Of a stretch of DNA of 64,000 nt, positions 1-10,599 are shown one piece after another. Origin of the DNA: Bretschneidera sinensis (lineage: Eukaryota; Streptophyta; Magnoliopsida; Brassicales; Akaniaceae). Position numbers and translations under genes: made by a program. The notes under the pieces were generated by a model, which did no database searches, had not been told where the DNA came from, and was given only the letters and a program-made list of their open reading frames with translations. The stretch spans positions 55,816,501 through 55,880,500 of the forward strand of contig CM043702.1 of the NCBI GenBank assembly GCA_023935145.1, written 5' to 3'. The first letter of the stretch is position 1, and each line of letters starts with the position of its first letter.

Positions 1-781
1 AATGCTATCAAGACCTTTTCTCTAGCTAGAGCCTTAGTCAAAGGATCTATAAGATTATCACATGATCAAATATAATTAATAGTTATAATACCCTTACTCA
101 AATAAGATCTCACAGTACTGCTGTTTCTTCTTATAGGTCTTGATTTTCCATTATAATAACGATTGCGTACTCTACTAATAGAGCCAGTGCTATCACAATG
201 CATCAAGGTTGGTGGTATAGGTTTTACCCATATGGGGATTTCAAATAAAAAATTCTCTCAACCAATTAGCTTCCTCACTAGCTGAAGCTAAGGAAATAAG
301 CTTAGCCTACATAGTTGAGTTAGCTATTATTTGTTGTTTTTTAGATTTCCAACAAATAGCACCACATTCAATTATAAAAGTATAACCAGTGGTGGACAAT
401 GAATTATCTAACAAAATAGTTCAATCGACATTGCAATAGCCTTCAAATACAATAGGATAATTTTTGTAAAATTGACCATAATTTTTAGTGCCATTTAGTT
501 ATTTCATAACTCGTTCAACGAAACACTAGTGATCAGAACTCGATTTACTAGTAAATCCACCACGTACTCTTACTGCATGTGCAATGTTAGGTCTAGTACA
601 ATTAATAGCATATCTTAAATTCTCAACTATGCTAGCATATGCCTTTTGATCAATGATTTCATTATCATTAAGAGTGGGGTATAAATGAAAGCTAGGATTA
701 AAAGGAGTATTAATAGACTTGCAATCAAAATAATTGAACTTTCTCAATGTAATATGATTGATCAAGAAAGATACCATCATA
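1..781 (-). pseudogene. E0 RT C-terminus and RNase H (copia pol remnant)
   Basis: Between about 526 and 781 the minus strand encodes the copia segment after the YVDD region: a KFNYFDCKSINTPF-like stretch, then a version of the YAS.VGNLRYA..CTRPDIAHAV block. From about 480 down to 1 it encodes RNase H, including GYCNVD (usually GYCDVDW), CGAICWKSKKQ and the ISLASASEEANWL block, ending near the DPLTKAL motif. At least five stops interrupt RNase H. The catalytic first Asp block reads NVD followed by a stop. Transcription or translation as a protein is not plausible. Family assignment is firm; exact start and end are limited by E1 and by the window edge. Confidence 0.85.
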
Positions 782-786
782 TGTTC
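782..786. repeat. E1 target-site duplication, left (tgttc)
   Basis: Identical to 6210-6214 on the other side of E1. It marks the integration point inside the RT region of E0. Confidence 0.9.
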
Positions 787-1412
787 TGTTGGTATTTGTC
801 TAAGGTTTAAACAAGGAAAAATCAGCATCAAGTGCACACCAGTGTGCACCACGGCCCAGATCTTCCAGGGTGCGGGGCCTAGCAAGGGAAGAGTCCTGGA
901 GGAGGTGTGCGCCGCGGCTCAGCCTCCCCTAGGCTGCAGCGCCTAGAATGGATGCAAGTGGAGGATGTTCAGCCCTGCTTCAGGCCGTAGCCTGCCTTGT
1001 TCTGGGCCGAGGCTTGAAGACACACTAATGCACACTGATTCAGAAATTTAAAGGGTGCGTGGATGCATGATCAATATGCATAGGATCATGGGATTCAAAG
1101 GACTTATAAGTGGAATTTTCAAGGAGGAAAGTTCCAGGGTAACTCGAGACCTTATCACTTTCTTGTTCTCTTCTTTTGTTCTTCAAGAACTTGAGGTTTC
1201 TTGGAGAGGTGTTACTGATTGTAAAGAACTCATTGATTTAGTGTAGAGGGCTCGGAGGAGCGCACGAGGATGTAGGCACATTGTCAAACCTCGATAACAA
1301 TTGCTTGTCTTCTTTCTTTACTTTGGTTGCTGTATCTTTTCTTTACAAGTCATTCTAGACTTGGGTGTTTGGAAGACCATCACCTGGGCATCATTGAGGT
1401 GGTTTCCCAATA
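787..1412 (+). repeat. E1 5' LTR (626 bp, internally deleted)
   Basis: Aligns with the 3' LTR at 5327-6209 but lacks about 257 bp. The sequence jumps from aggatca (near 1088) straight to tgggattcaa, which in the 3' LTR lies about 250 bp further on. The missing part contains the cactatataaaggg TATA region, so the copy that should drive transcription has no obvious promoter. Confidence 0.9.
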
Positions 1413-1413
1413 G

Positions 1414-1425
1414 TGGTATAAGAGC
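1414..1425 (+). other. E1 primer-binding site (tRNA-Met type)
   Basis: tggtataagagc one base after the 5' LTR; differs by one base from the E2 site tggtatcagagc. Confidence 0.75.
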
Positions 1426-1657
1426 TTTGGACAATGGGTATCAGAGCTAGAACAGAAGGTGACGGAGTCAAGACTCCAAGAATCAAAGATCAACTTCTTG
1501 GGTGATTCAAGAACAGAGTAAAGATCAAGATCAGATCGTGTTCTTGAGGGTGATTCAAGAACGGTAATGAGATCCATCTTCGATCATGTTCTTTAGGTTT
1601 AGAAGAAGTTGGAAAGCATTTGTGGGTGCTGCATAAATCTGGGATCTTCTCCACAAA

Positions 1658-2566
1658 ATGACTTCAAATTTCAGTGTTGAGAAGTTTGATGGAAAGGGAG
1701 ACTTTACCCTTTGGAAGCGGAAGATCAAGGCGGTTCTTGTGCAACAAAAGGTGGACTTGGCTCTTGGAAAAGATGATGCTTTTCCAACAAGTATCACGGA
1801 GGTCCAGCGGAATGAGATGAAGAAGATAGTGTACAACACCATATTTCTACACATGTCAGATAATGTCATAAGGGAGTGCGGAGACTCAGAAGATCCAGCT
1901 GTCATTTAGAAGAAACTAGATGAGTTGCTTTTTGCCAAGACTCTCCCTAATAAGAGGTATCTTCGTAAATGAATCTTGGCTTTTAAATTGGATCCTATTA
2001 AAAAGTTGCAAGATAATCTTGATGCCAAGATGAAGAAAGCATCAAGTGGAGAAGGGCTGTTCGTTAAAAGAAGGCCAATAACTCAATATGGCAGTAACAT
2101 ACATGGCTACTACCGGGACAAAAGTAGAGGAGAAAGCCATGGGAGAGTGCACAGCAGCATACATGGTTACTACTAGGACAGAGGTAGAGGAGAAAGCCAT
2201 GGGAGAGTGCACAGCAACATACATGGCTACTACCGGGACAGAGGTAGAGGAGAAAGCCATGAAAGAGTGCACAACAACATACATGGCTACTACCGGGACA
2301 GAGGCAGAGGAGAAAGCCATGGGAGAGCGCACAACAACATACATGGCTACTACCAGGACAGAGGTAGAGGAGAAAGCCATGGGAGATGCTTCTACTTCCA
2401 TAAGGAGGGTAATTTCAAGAAAGATTGCAAGGAGAAGATGTGGGATGAGGGAAAAAGCCATACCAAGAATGGAGAGGCTTCGATTGCCAAAGTAGAACAG
2501 CAAGATGATGATGTTCTTGTTGTGTGCTCAAGTGTGAGCAAGGGGCAAGAAGGCAGCGGGAAATGA
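1658..2566 (+). pseudogene. E1 gag (broken)
   Basis: The ATG at 1658 starts a copia Gag with FDGKGDFTLWKRKIKAVL and an NEMKK..YNTIFLHMSDNV helix. The frame ends at a TAG (1906-1908) where E2 has Trp. It resumes near 1976 but has lost about 200 bp that E2 retains between DNLD and AKMKK. A 60-bp tandem expansion (2095-2387) follows, with a stop at 2174-2176. The zinc knuckle then reads RCFYFHKEGNFKKDC: the second Cys is Phe and the His is Asn, so it cannot bind zinc in the usual way. The E2 equivalent, RCYYCNKEGHFKKDC, is intact. Confidence 0.9.
2095..2387 (+). repeat. 60-bp tandem repeat in E1 gag (5 units)
   Basis: Units begin at 2101, 2161, 2221, 2281 and 2341, each starting acatggctactac and continuing through agaggagaaagccatggg. 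In the gag frame each adds 20 residues of the form HGYYRDRGRGESHGR just before the zinc knuckle. E2 has a single diverged unit at the same place. The array also produces long shadow ORFs on both strands. Confidence 0.95.
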
Positions 2567-2567
2567 A

Positions 2568-5127
2568 TCTTGGATACCGAGTGCACTCATCACATGTGCC
2601 CTTACCGGGATTGGTTCAAGAATTTCAAAGAAACCGATGATGGAAAGGTTTTCTTGGGGAATGAAACTTCTTACCAAGTGAGGGGCATAGGAGACATCTA
2701 ATTGAGGATGTTTGATGGAATGACAAGGTTGCGACGGAATGTGAAGTATCTTCCGGATGTGAAGAAGAATTTTATCTCATTGGGGCAGCTAGATTTCATG
2801 GGATACACATACAAAGCAGATAGAGGAAAGATCAAGGTGACCAAGGGATCTTTGGTAGTGATCAAGGCAGCAATGAAGGATGGACTCTATGAAATGATCG
2901 GAGACACGAAGATCAAGGATCAAGTAGCAAGCTTGATGGCTGAGATGGATAAGGCAGCCCTTTGGCACACTCACTTGGGACATATGAGTGAAGAGGGCCT
3001 GCAAGTTCTCAGCAAGGATGACCTACTTAGTGGTGACAAAGTAGAGAAACTTGATTTCTGTGAGTGTTACATTTTGGGAAGCAACACTGGGTTAGCTTCA
3101 ACACTGGAGTGCATAAGCCTAAGGGCATTCTTGACTACATTCATGCGGACCTTTAGGGACCAGCAAGAACACCAACACAGGGAGGTAATCTTTACTTTCT
3201 ATCTTTAATTGATGATTATTTAAGAAATGTTTGGGTTTATTTGCTTAAAAATAAATTAGATGCTTTGAATAAATTAGTGGTGTGGAAAAAGCTGGTAGAG
3301 ACTCAAACGAGTAGGGTAGTTAAGGTGTTAAGAACCGATAATAGCTTAGAATTTTTTAACAAGGAACTTGATCAATTCTGTAAGTTAAATGGCATTCTAA
3401 GACATAGAACGGTTGTGAAAATGCCTCAGCAAAGTGGAGTTGCTGAGAGGATGAATAAGACCCTTATGGAAAAGGTTAGGTGCATGTTAATAGGATATGG
3501 ATTACCCAAATGTTTTTGGGGGGAAGCGGTGTCTACTGTTGCATATTTGGTTAATAGATCACCCTCTAGAGCTTTAGAGCTTAAGACTCCCAAGGAGATG
3601 TTGAGTGGCAAACCCCCTGAGTTGGACAACCTTAGGAATTTTGGGTATGCTGCATATGTACATCAAAAGAATGATAGACTTAGCCCAGGATCTAGAAAAT
3701 GCGTGTTTCTAGGATATGAGGAAGGAGCTAAGGGGTATAGATTATGGTCTTTAGAGAAAAATGGATTGAAACTCATAATAAGTAGGGATGTCATTTTTAA
3801 TGAATTGTTATTTCCTTATTTGGAGAAAACTAACCCCGCAGAGGCTAGTGAGCAAACCAGTCTGGTATTTGTGGAGCATAGGATCAAGGAGAATTTAGTT
3901 CAGGTAGAATAAGGAAGGTAAGAGGGTTCAGACCAGGTAGAGCCCATTGATGAAGGCCATGCTCAGGACACTCATGAGGAGGCTAAACTAGAAGAGGATG
4001 ATGCAGCAAGTCGGAATGACTATCAGCTCATAAGGGACCGGGAGATAAGGATGGTTAGATCACCTTCAATATATGGTTTTGCGGATACTATTGTAGCAAC
4101 TCCTTGGACAGAAAGAGGGATGAGTGAACCAGAGACTTACATTGATGTCATGGAATGTAAAGATTCGTCAGGATGGTAGCTAGCTGTGGAGGAAGAAATG
4201 GATTCTTTGAGGAAGAACATCTCTTGGGAATTGGTGTACATTCCGAAAAATAGAGAGTTGTGGATTATAAGTGCACTTACAAGGTTAAAGAAGGGAACTC
4301 TCCAGGGGATATAGTCCAGAATAAGGCTAGGCTAGTGGTGAAGGGGTTCATGCAAAGAAGAGGCATAGATTTCACAGAAATCTTCTCACCTGGACACAAG
4401 GTGGATGAAGTGGTGATTATCCTCGTCTATGTCGATGTTATGCTGTTGGTTCGGAATAGCAGGGAGACGATAGAAAGATTTACATCTCAAATCAATGAGG
4501 AGTTCGAGAGGAAGGATCTTGGCCTTACACAAAAGATCCTTGGGATGAGAAGAATTTGGTAAAAAGAGAGAAACAAGTTGAAGGTTTCTCGGTCTTCCAA
4601 TATAGAAAAGGTGATGTACAAGTTTTCTATGGAAGATGGTAAACCAGTGAAGATTCCCCTTGCTAGTCATTTCAAGTTTTTCGGCGAACAATGTCCTAGA
4701 ATGGATGAGGAGAATAAAGAAGTGGAAAAGGCCCTTTACTCTAGTGCGGTTGGATCAGTCATGTTCATGATGGTAAGCACTAGACTCGACATTTTTCAAG
4801 CAATGGGTGTTCTCAGTAGATTTGTGAGTAATCCCGGAGAAGAGCTTTGGCTTGAGATGAAGTGGTTGCTGAGGTACGTAAAGGCTCAGTGGCAGCCGGT
4901 GGTAGCACTCTTAATAACCAAGGCTGGGTACATAGCAACTACGGAAGTCATCAAGGAGGCTATGTGGTGCAAAGGGTTGTGGGAAGAGTGGAAGGTCCTA
5001 AAAGAGCAGGTGGTGGTGTATTGGATAGCCAAAGTGCGATACACTTATGTAGGAATCCAGTGTTCCATGAGAGGACAAAGCACATGGATGTTTGGTATCA
5101 TTTCATTCGAGAAAATGTTATGAAATG
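2568..5127 (+). pseudogene. E1 pol (protease, integrase, RT, RNase H; broken)
   Basis: Protease motif near 2568-2600 reads ILDTECTHHMCP, with DSG replaced by DTE. Gag-pre-integrase follows (LWHTHLGHMSEEGLQVL, about 2958-3010). The integrase core runs to about 3700 and retains the second Asp (VLRTDNSLEFF) and the Glu (GVAERMNKTLMEK). RT begins near 4150, but compared with E2 about 300 bp are missing between FSPG and DEVVIILVYVD, removing most of the palm. The catalytic YVDD is YVDV (about 4426-4437). RNase H lacks the block between WLLRYVK and QWQPVVAL, including the ADSD region. Residual open stretches are 3241-3912, 4260-4562 and 4578-5123. Confidence 0.9.
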
Positions 5128-5326
5128 ATGCATCCATGTGGACAAGGTAGCCACAGAAGAAAATCCCGCTGATTTAGGCACCAAAGTTCTACCTCTAAGC
5201 AAGTTCAATCATTGCCTTGGACTTCTTAGGATTGGAGTCGGTTGATATGGTGACTCAAGACGAGTTTGGATACTGAGTTCTCTGCACAATGGGTTCGGGT
5301 GTAAACGCTTAGACAAAGGTAGAGAT

Positions 5327-6209
5327 TGTTGGTATTTGTCTAAGGTTTAAACAAGGAAAAATTAGCATCAAGTGCACACCAGTGTGCGCCGTGGGCCAGA
5401 TCTTCTAGGGTGCGGCACCTAGTAAAAAAGAAGTCCTAGAGGAGGTGTGTACCATGGCTCAGCCTCCCCTAGGCCACGACGCCCAGAATGGATGCTAGTG
5501 GAGGATGTTCAGCCCTGTTTCAGGCCGCGGCCTGCCTTATTCTGGGCCGCGGCTTGAAGGCACAGTAATGCACACTGATTCAGCAATTCAAAGGGTGCGT
5601 GGATGCATGATCAATACGCACAGGATCACTTAGACTTGATCAAAGGCTATGGTTGATTAGTCCTCAAGATCTAAGGGTGGATATTGACCTTCAAGATTGG
5701 TCAAGAAGTTGGTGCACTATATAAAGGGTCACCTAGATTCAATCTCAACAACAAGTATGATGTGAAACACAAGTATGTGACAGAACATGTGAATGAGAGA
5801 ATTGTGTGAGAGTGCAAAGACACAGGCATACAAGAGGGACTCATTAGAGAGGCTGGTTGTAAAGTAAGAGAGAGTAGTGTAGAGAAGGGATTCAAGGGAC
5901 TTGTAAGTGGAATTTCCAAGGGGGAAAGTTCCAGGTTAACTCAAGACTTTATCACTTTCTTGTTCTCTTCTTTCGTTCTTCAAGAACTTGAAGTTTCTTG
6001 GAGAGGTGTTGCTGATTGTAAAGAACTCATTGATTTAGTGCAGAGGGCTTGGAGGAGCTCAGAGGGACGTAGGCACATTGCCGAACCTCGATAACAATTG
6101 CTTGTCTTCTTTATTTGCTTTGTTTGTTGTATCTTTTCTTTAGAATTCATTCTAGACTTGAGTGTTTGGAAAACCATCACTTGGGCATCATTGAGGTGGT
6201 TTCCCAATA
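5327..6209 (+). repeat. E1 3' LTR (883 bp, full length)
   Basis: Starts TGTTGGTATTTG after a purine-rich stretch (acaaaggtagagat) and ends CCCAATA. Contains a TATA box (cactatataaaggg, near 5715) and GC-rich segments with ggccgcggc-like words near 5460-5570. Related at the family level to the E2 LTRs. Confidence 0.9.
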
Positions 6210-6214
6210 TGTTC
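6210..6214. repeat. E1 target-site duplication, right (tgttc)
   Basis: Matches 782-786. Confidence 0.9.
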
Positions 6215-9200
6215 TAGTAATTTTTATGCCAAAAATAAAGTTAGAGTTACCAAGATCTTTCATATCAAAATTACTATTTAACAATGATTTGGTTTCTTTG
6301 ACAATCTCTAAATTAGAACCAAAAATTAAGAGATCATCTACATAGACACTAACAACCACATGCATATCATGAAAACTTTTAATGTATATGCATTTGTCAC
6401 ACTTGTTAGATTTAAAACCATTTTCTAACATGCACATGCCAAACTTTTCATGCCATTGTTTTGGGGCTTGCCTCAAACCATATAAAGATTTAGTCAACTT
6501 ACATACTTTCTTTTCATTGCCATGCTCAACAAATCATTCAGGTTGATCCAAATAAATTTCTTCCTCTAGATCACCATTTAAAAAGGTCATATTTACATCA
6601 ATTTGATGGATTTTTAAATTATGAATTTCTACAATTGCAACCAATAATCTAATAGAAGTAAGTTGAGTAACCGGAGAAAAAGTATAAAAAAATTCTATAT
6701 CTTATCTCTATTTAAAGCCTTTTGCAATGAGTCTAGCTTTAAACTTATCTATTATTCCATCCAGTTTAAGTTTCTTTCTAGGTACCCACTTACTACCAAT
6801 GATTTTACAACCTTATGGTAAGTCTACTAATTTCCAAGTCTTTTTAGAAATTAGTGAGTCTATTTCATCATTGATAACATCCCTCCAAAATACCACATTG
6901 GGTGATGCTAAAGCTTCTTTCGATGTTATGATAATATCCCCAACATTGTAAACATAATAGTCAAGACCAAAATCTTTTTCTACTCTAGCTCTTTTACTAC
7001 GCCTTGGTTGAGTATCAAAATTTTCTTGGTTTTCTAAAGGAGTAGAAGAACTAGGTTTTGAAAAACCTTTTTTGATTTTTTTGACCCCACTATTTTTTTG
7101 ATTTGAAAGGAAATTTATCTTCATGAAAAATAACATGACCTGAATCGATTTTATTATCAATATAAAAAAATATATAGGCCATACTATTTGTTGCATAGCC
7201 AAGAAAAGCACAAATAGAAGCTTTAGAACCCAATTTTAGGCCTTTTTTGGGTTCGTTAACCTCACATAAGCCAAACAACACCAACCTCTTAAATAATTAA
7301 AATTAAGCTTATGTCCTTTCCACAATTCAAAAGGAGAGATTATAGTATTTTTGTGAGGCATTCTATTCAAAACATAGCAAGCAGTTAAAATTGTCTCACC
7401 CCAAAATTAGATAGTGCACCCGAACTTATAAGCATAGCATTTGTCAAATTCATTAAAGTTCTATTTTTACGCTTAGTTACCCTTTTAGAACCTGGAGAGT
7501 AAGGGAGTGTAGTTTCATGAATGATCCCAAGAGATTGAATAAATGCATAAAAATCATTTGAATATATTCTTTTCCTCTATCAGTTCTAAATCTTTTGATT
7601 TTTCTATTGAAATGATTTTCAATTTCTTTTAGAAAAATCTTAAATTTTTTAAAAGCATCACTTTTATGTTTAAGTAAATAAACATAGGTATACTTCGAAA
7701 AGTCTTCGATAAAAGTTATAAAGTATTTATTTCAACCATGAGTTCAAATTCCTTCAAATTCATAGATACTACTATGAATTAACTCTAATAAATCAAAATT
7801 TCTTTTAATACTTTTACGAGGCTTTCTTGTGATTTTTGTCATGCTACGTGGCTCAAATTTTTCAAAAGCATTTGTCAATTTAGGAATAAGACCCAAATTA
7901 CTCATGATCTTAACATATCGACTATTAACATGACATAATGAGCATGCCAAATATTCATATAAGAAACTATGTAAACAGAACTAGTAGATGCTTTATTCAT
8001 ATTATCAACATTCAATTTGAACATGCCATCACATGCATACTCCTTACCTACAAACATGCCATACTTTGTAATCACATATTGATTAGATTCTACAATCTGT
8101 TTGAAACCAACCTTATTAAGGATAAAACTAGACAGCAAATTCTTTCTCATAGCAGGAGCATGCGACACTTCCTTTAGAGTGAGTGTCATTCCAGAAGTGA
8201 AGTTCAACTCAACCTCACATCACCCAGAACATGAGTGGTATGAGAATCACCAAGCATTATAATTTTGGGTTCTTCATAAGGAGTATAAACTTTGAACCAA
8301 TTTTTATCATAGCAAATATGCCTAGAAGCCCTAGAATCTGCACACCACCCTTCTAAACCTTCAGTCAAATTAATTTTTGTTATCATTGCCACAAGTGGCT
8401 CCTTAGTTAAATTGGTATGAAGAATAGACCATTATTTTCAGAATCGACAATTTTGAGCAATATTTCAACTTTTGCCACATACAAAGCACGAATAATTATG
8501 GTATTGTTTAGAAGGGTAACTTTGGTTCCTACTCACTTGATTCAGGTTTACTTTATTTTGGTGAGAGAGTCAATTACCAAAATTTTTATTTTTCATGTTT
8601 CTCCCCATTAGACCTCAATTGTGCTTTATTTCTCATATATGGTCCTTTAGGCATTCTATCAATGGAAATAAATTTTACCTTAGTGGTAGATTTGGATCAG
8701 TGTCAACCATAAAGCCCATCTTGATTCCTTGACTTCTTCCTCCACCTGAATGCTAGTGATCAGAATCTCCAAAAAAAATCTCTTTTTGTTTGTGACAAAG
8801 AAACTTTTTGAAACTCCTTCAATGAAGTTAGAAGTTTAATGCTGATAATAATAAGATTATCTTCAATTTTTATTCCTTCCATTCTAACTTCAGGGGAAAT
8901 CATTTGGAAATCTTGAGTTTGCTGGGCCACCGATTTTCAATCTACCATTTGGAAACGAAAGAAACGATTAGTGGCATACTTTTTTTCTCCTGCCTCTTCA
9001 GTGTCATATTTTTTATGCAATAACTTTCCAAATTTTCTTCATGGTAGAGTAAGTATTCTCATGATAATCATAAAGTTGATCAGAAAGACAATTTAAGATA
9101 TAAAAACGATAATCATATTCATCATTTTCCAATTTTTTCACCTTTTTTTCATGTTATTTTCGTTCTTGGTCATTTATACCTTCAACATGTATTTTCTTTG

Positions 9201-9351
9201 GATTCTTCTCAGTAACGATATAGGCCAATTCAAGAGATTGAGATAAAAGAGAACTTTGATTTTCCATCGCTTGAAGTGAACTCCCTTGAAACGGAATGGC
9301 TTATTTAAATCACCAACTTTAACGGATGGTTTCTCTTCAATATGTGTCATA
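6215..9351 (-). pseudogene. E0 gag, protease, integrase and RT (copia gag-pol remnant)
   Basis: Minus strand, from high to low coordinates. Gag begins near 9351 ([15 protein letters not shown], then [13 protein letters not shown]). A zinc knuckle near 8450-8515 reads CFVC, then a stop, then NIAQNC, with His changed to Asn. The protease site near 8345 is DSRAS instead of DSGAS. The gag-pre-integrase His pair lies near 7915-7960. The integrase core spans about 7400-7760, with RTDRGKEY keeping the second Asp. The usual GVAERKNRTL helix reads RVTKRKNRTL, so the catalytic Glu is Lys (7472-7474). RT spans about 6215-7000 and retains VYVDDLLIFG near 6320-6350 and SLYGLRQAPKQWHEKFG near 6440-6490. 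Several frame breaks separate the blocks. It is a relic copia polyprotein. Confidence 0.85.
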
Positions 9352-9394
9352 AGTTTAAGTCACCTTAAAATTATTGGTACAAATTACAATAATT

Positions 9395-9759
9395 TGCAGA
9401 GATAGGAATTAAAAAGACTTAAGAAAATTTAACAGGTTACGTAGCAATGGCTGAGGTGCGACACTTACTCTTTCTAAGATGATTCAAGTCACCGCGGGAG
9501 TCATTTCTCAACCGGTGAAACAGGATCACTGACTTGTCACCCCGAGGATGCAACAGCCCAACTTTACTACACTGTATAACTCTCTTGATTTTGCACTAAA
9601 AGGAGAGCTCAAAGCTCCACAAGTTATACTCTTATTTGCCCAAAAAATAAAGTTAAAGGAGCAAGATAAGAAAGAAAAGACAAAGATAAAAGTAAATAGA
9701 GGTGTGGTGGAAAGACTATCATGTTTTATTTATTTATTTATTTTTAATTAAAATATCTA
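9395..9759 (-). repeat. Putative 5' LTR of E0
   Basis: Lies directly upstream (minus strand) of the E0 gag start. The minus strand begins TGTTAGATATTTTAATT at 9759, a plausible LTR start, and runs about 365 bp. No canonical tRNA-Met primer site is recognisable next to gag, and the partner LTR is outside the window, so both ends are inferred. Confidence 0.4.
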
Positions 9760-10329
9760 ACACAAAGACTTCAAATTCACTATCGATCTCCTTAAGGATC
9801 TTGTGATAAGATTAACATTTAGCTCTAGAAATCTTGCATTTGATTGGTAAATAATTAGATTATAAAGGGGCCTTGCATAAGATAAAATTTTAGACATCAT
9901 TGATTGTATTATTGAGATAGGTAGGTTGACTGCCTATGTTGTTAGGTTCAGTAACTTATATGGAGCTCTCAAATGCCATGCCCGACATTTTGGACCTATT
10001 TTCACCTCATGGTTAATTCATGAGGAGTAGAATGCTGATCTTACTTCATGGGATGGAAAAGTTTTTCACCATTTGTGGCGTTAAGTGAGAAAGCTTTCCT
10101 CTTGTATAATAAATTAATTTAAATATTTTCTTTTGCATGTTATTTTTTTTAATGAATTACGTCGTTCTTGACTTCCTTCAATGAGTTGGATTTTCCAAAA
10201 GATAATGATTCATTGAGATCAAGCACACTTGAGCTCGAATGTTAAACTGTTTGCTTAAAAATTATTGAACAAATAATCTTCCATCAAAAGGAAAGTTTGA
10301 TCAAATAAATGAGAGCTCAAACTGACACC
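9760..10329. other. Unassigned AT-rich stretch between E0 and A
   Basis: No recognisable gene or repeat. A short open stretch near 9915-10080 (plus strand, RLTAYVVRFSNLYGALKCHA) looks compositionally coding, but I cannot assign it to a family. It has no counterpart I could find in element B. Confidence 0.4.
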
Positions 10330-10599
10330 GTTTGCTTACGCAAAACATTTATTTGTAAGCTTTGATATGTTATTTGTGTTTACTTTTGTATATGAATAAT
10401 TTGTATAACTATTTTATTAATTTTAGTTCAAGACTTGCTTTGCTTGTGCAACATATGTTTTGATTTTGATCCAAAGAGGTATATGTGGTTTACTATCTCA
10501 TATTTAGAGGATAAAATATATACATGTTGATTTAGTATGTATACATATTGGGTAATATATTTTATCAGTCTCAGTTTGAAATAGTTTCATCAGTTGATA

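Larger units (their letters stand above)
787..6209 (+). mobile_element. E1: Tork/TNT1-like Ty1/copia retrotransposon inserted in E0
   Basis: Two direct LTRs (787-1412, 5327-6209) flank gag-pol relics on the plus strand. A 5-bp target duplication tgttc sits at 782-786 and 6210-6214. The LTRs start TGTTGG and end CCCAATA. A primer site similar to the initiator tRNA-Met complement follows the 5' LTR after one base (tggtataagagc, one mismatch to tggtatcagagc). Same family as E2 at 17373-23398, which allows E1 lesions to be defined by comparison. The internal region has lost parts of gag, RT and RNase H, so it is non-autonomous and dead. Confidence 0.95.
1..9759 (-). mobile_element. E0: decayed minus-strand Ty1/copia retrotransposon, split by E1
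   Basis: Read on the minus strand, domains run in copia order from gag (start near 9351) through zinc knuckle, protease, integrase and RT to RNase H at the left window edge. The 3' LTR must lie outside the window. The element is interrupted at 781/6210 by E1; the RT frame left of the insertion continues right of it once one copy of the 5-bp target duplication is removed. Many stops and frameshifts show an old dead copy. The right boundary at 9759 is an inference from an LTR-like terminus (tatctaaca on the plus strand). Confidence 0.85.

Noticed and set aside
2042..2503. Long minus-strand and alternate-frame ORFs with repeated residues
   Set aside because: They are shadows of the 60-bp tandem repeat in E1 gag; a 60-bp period is a multiple of three, so all frames stay open.
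9915..10080. Plus-strand stretch that looked like a captured gene exon
   Set aside because: Short, interrupted and unassignable; kept only as a note in the gap entry.
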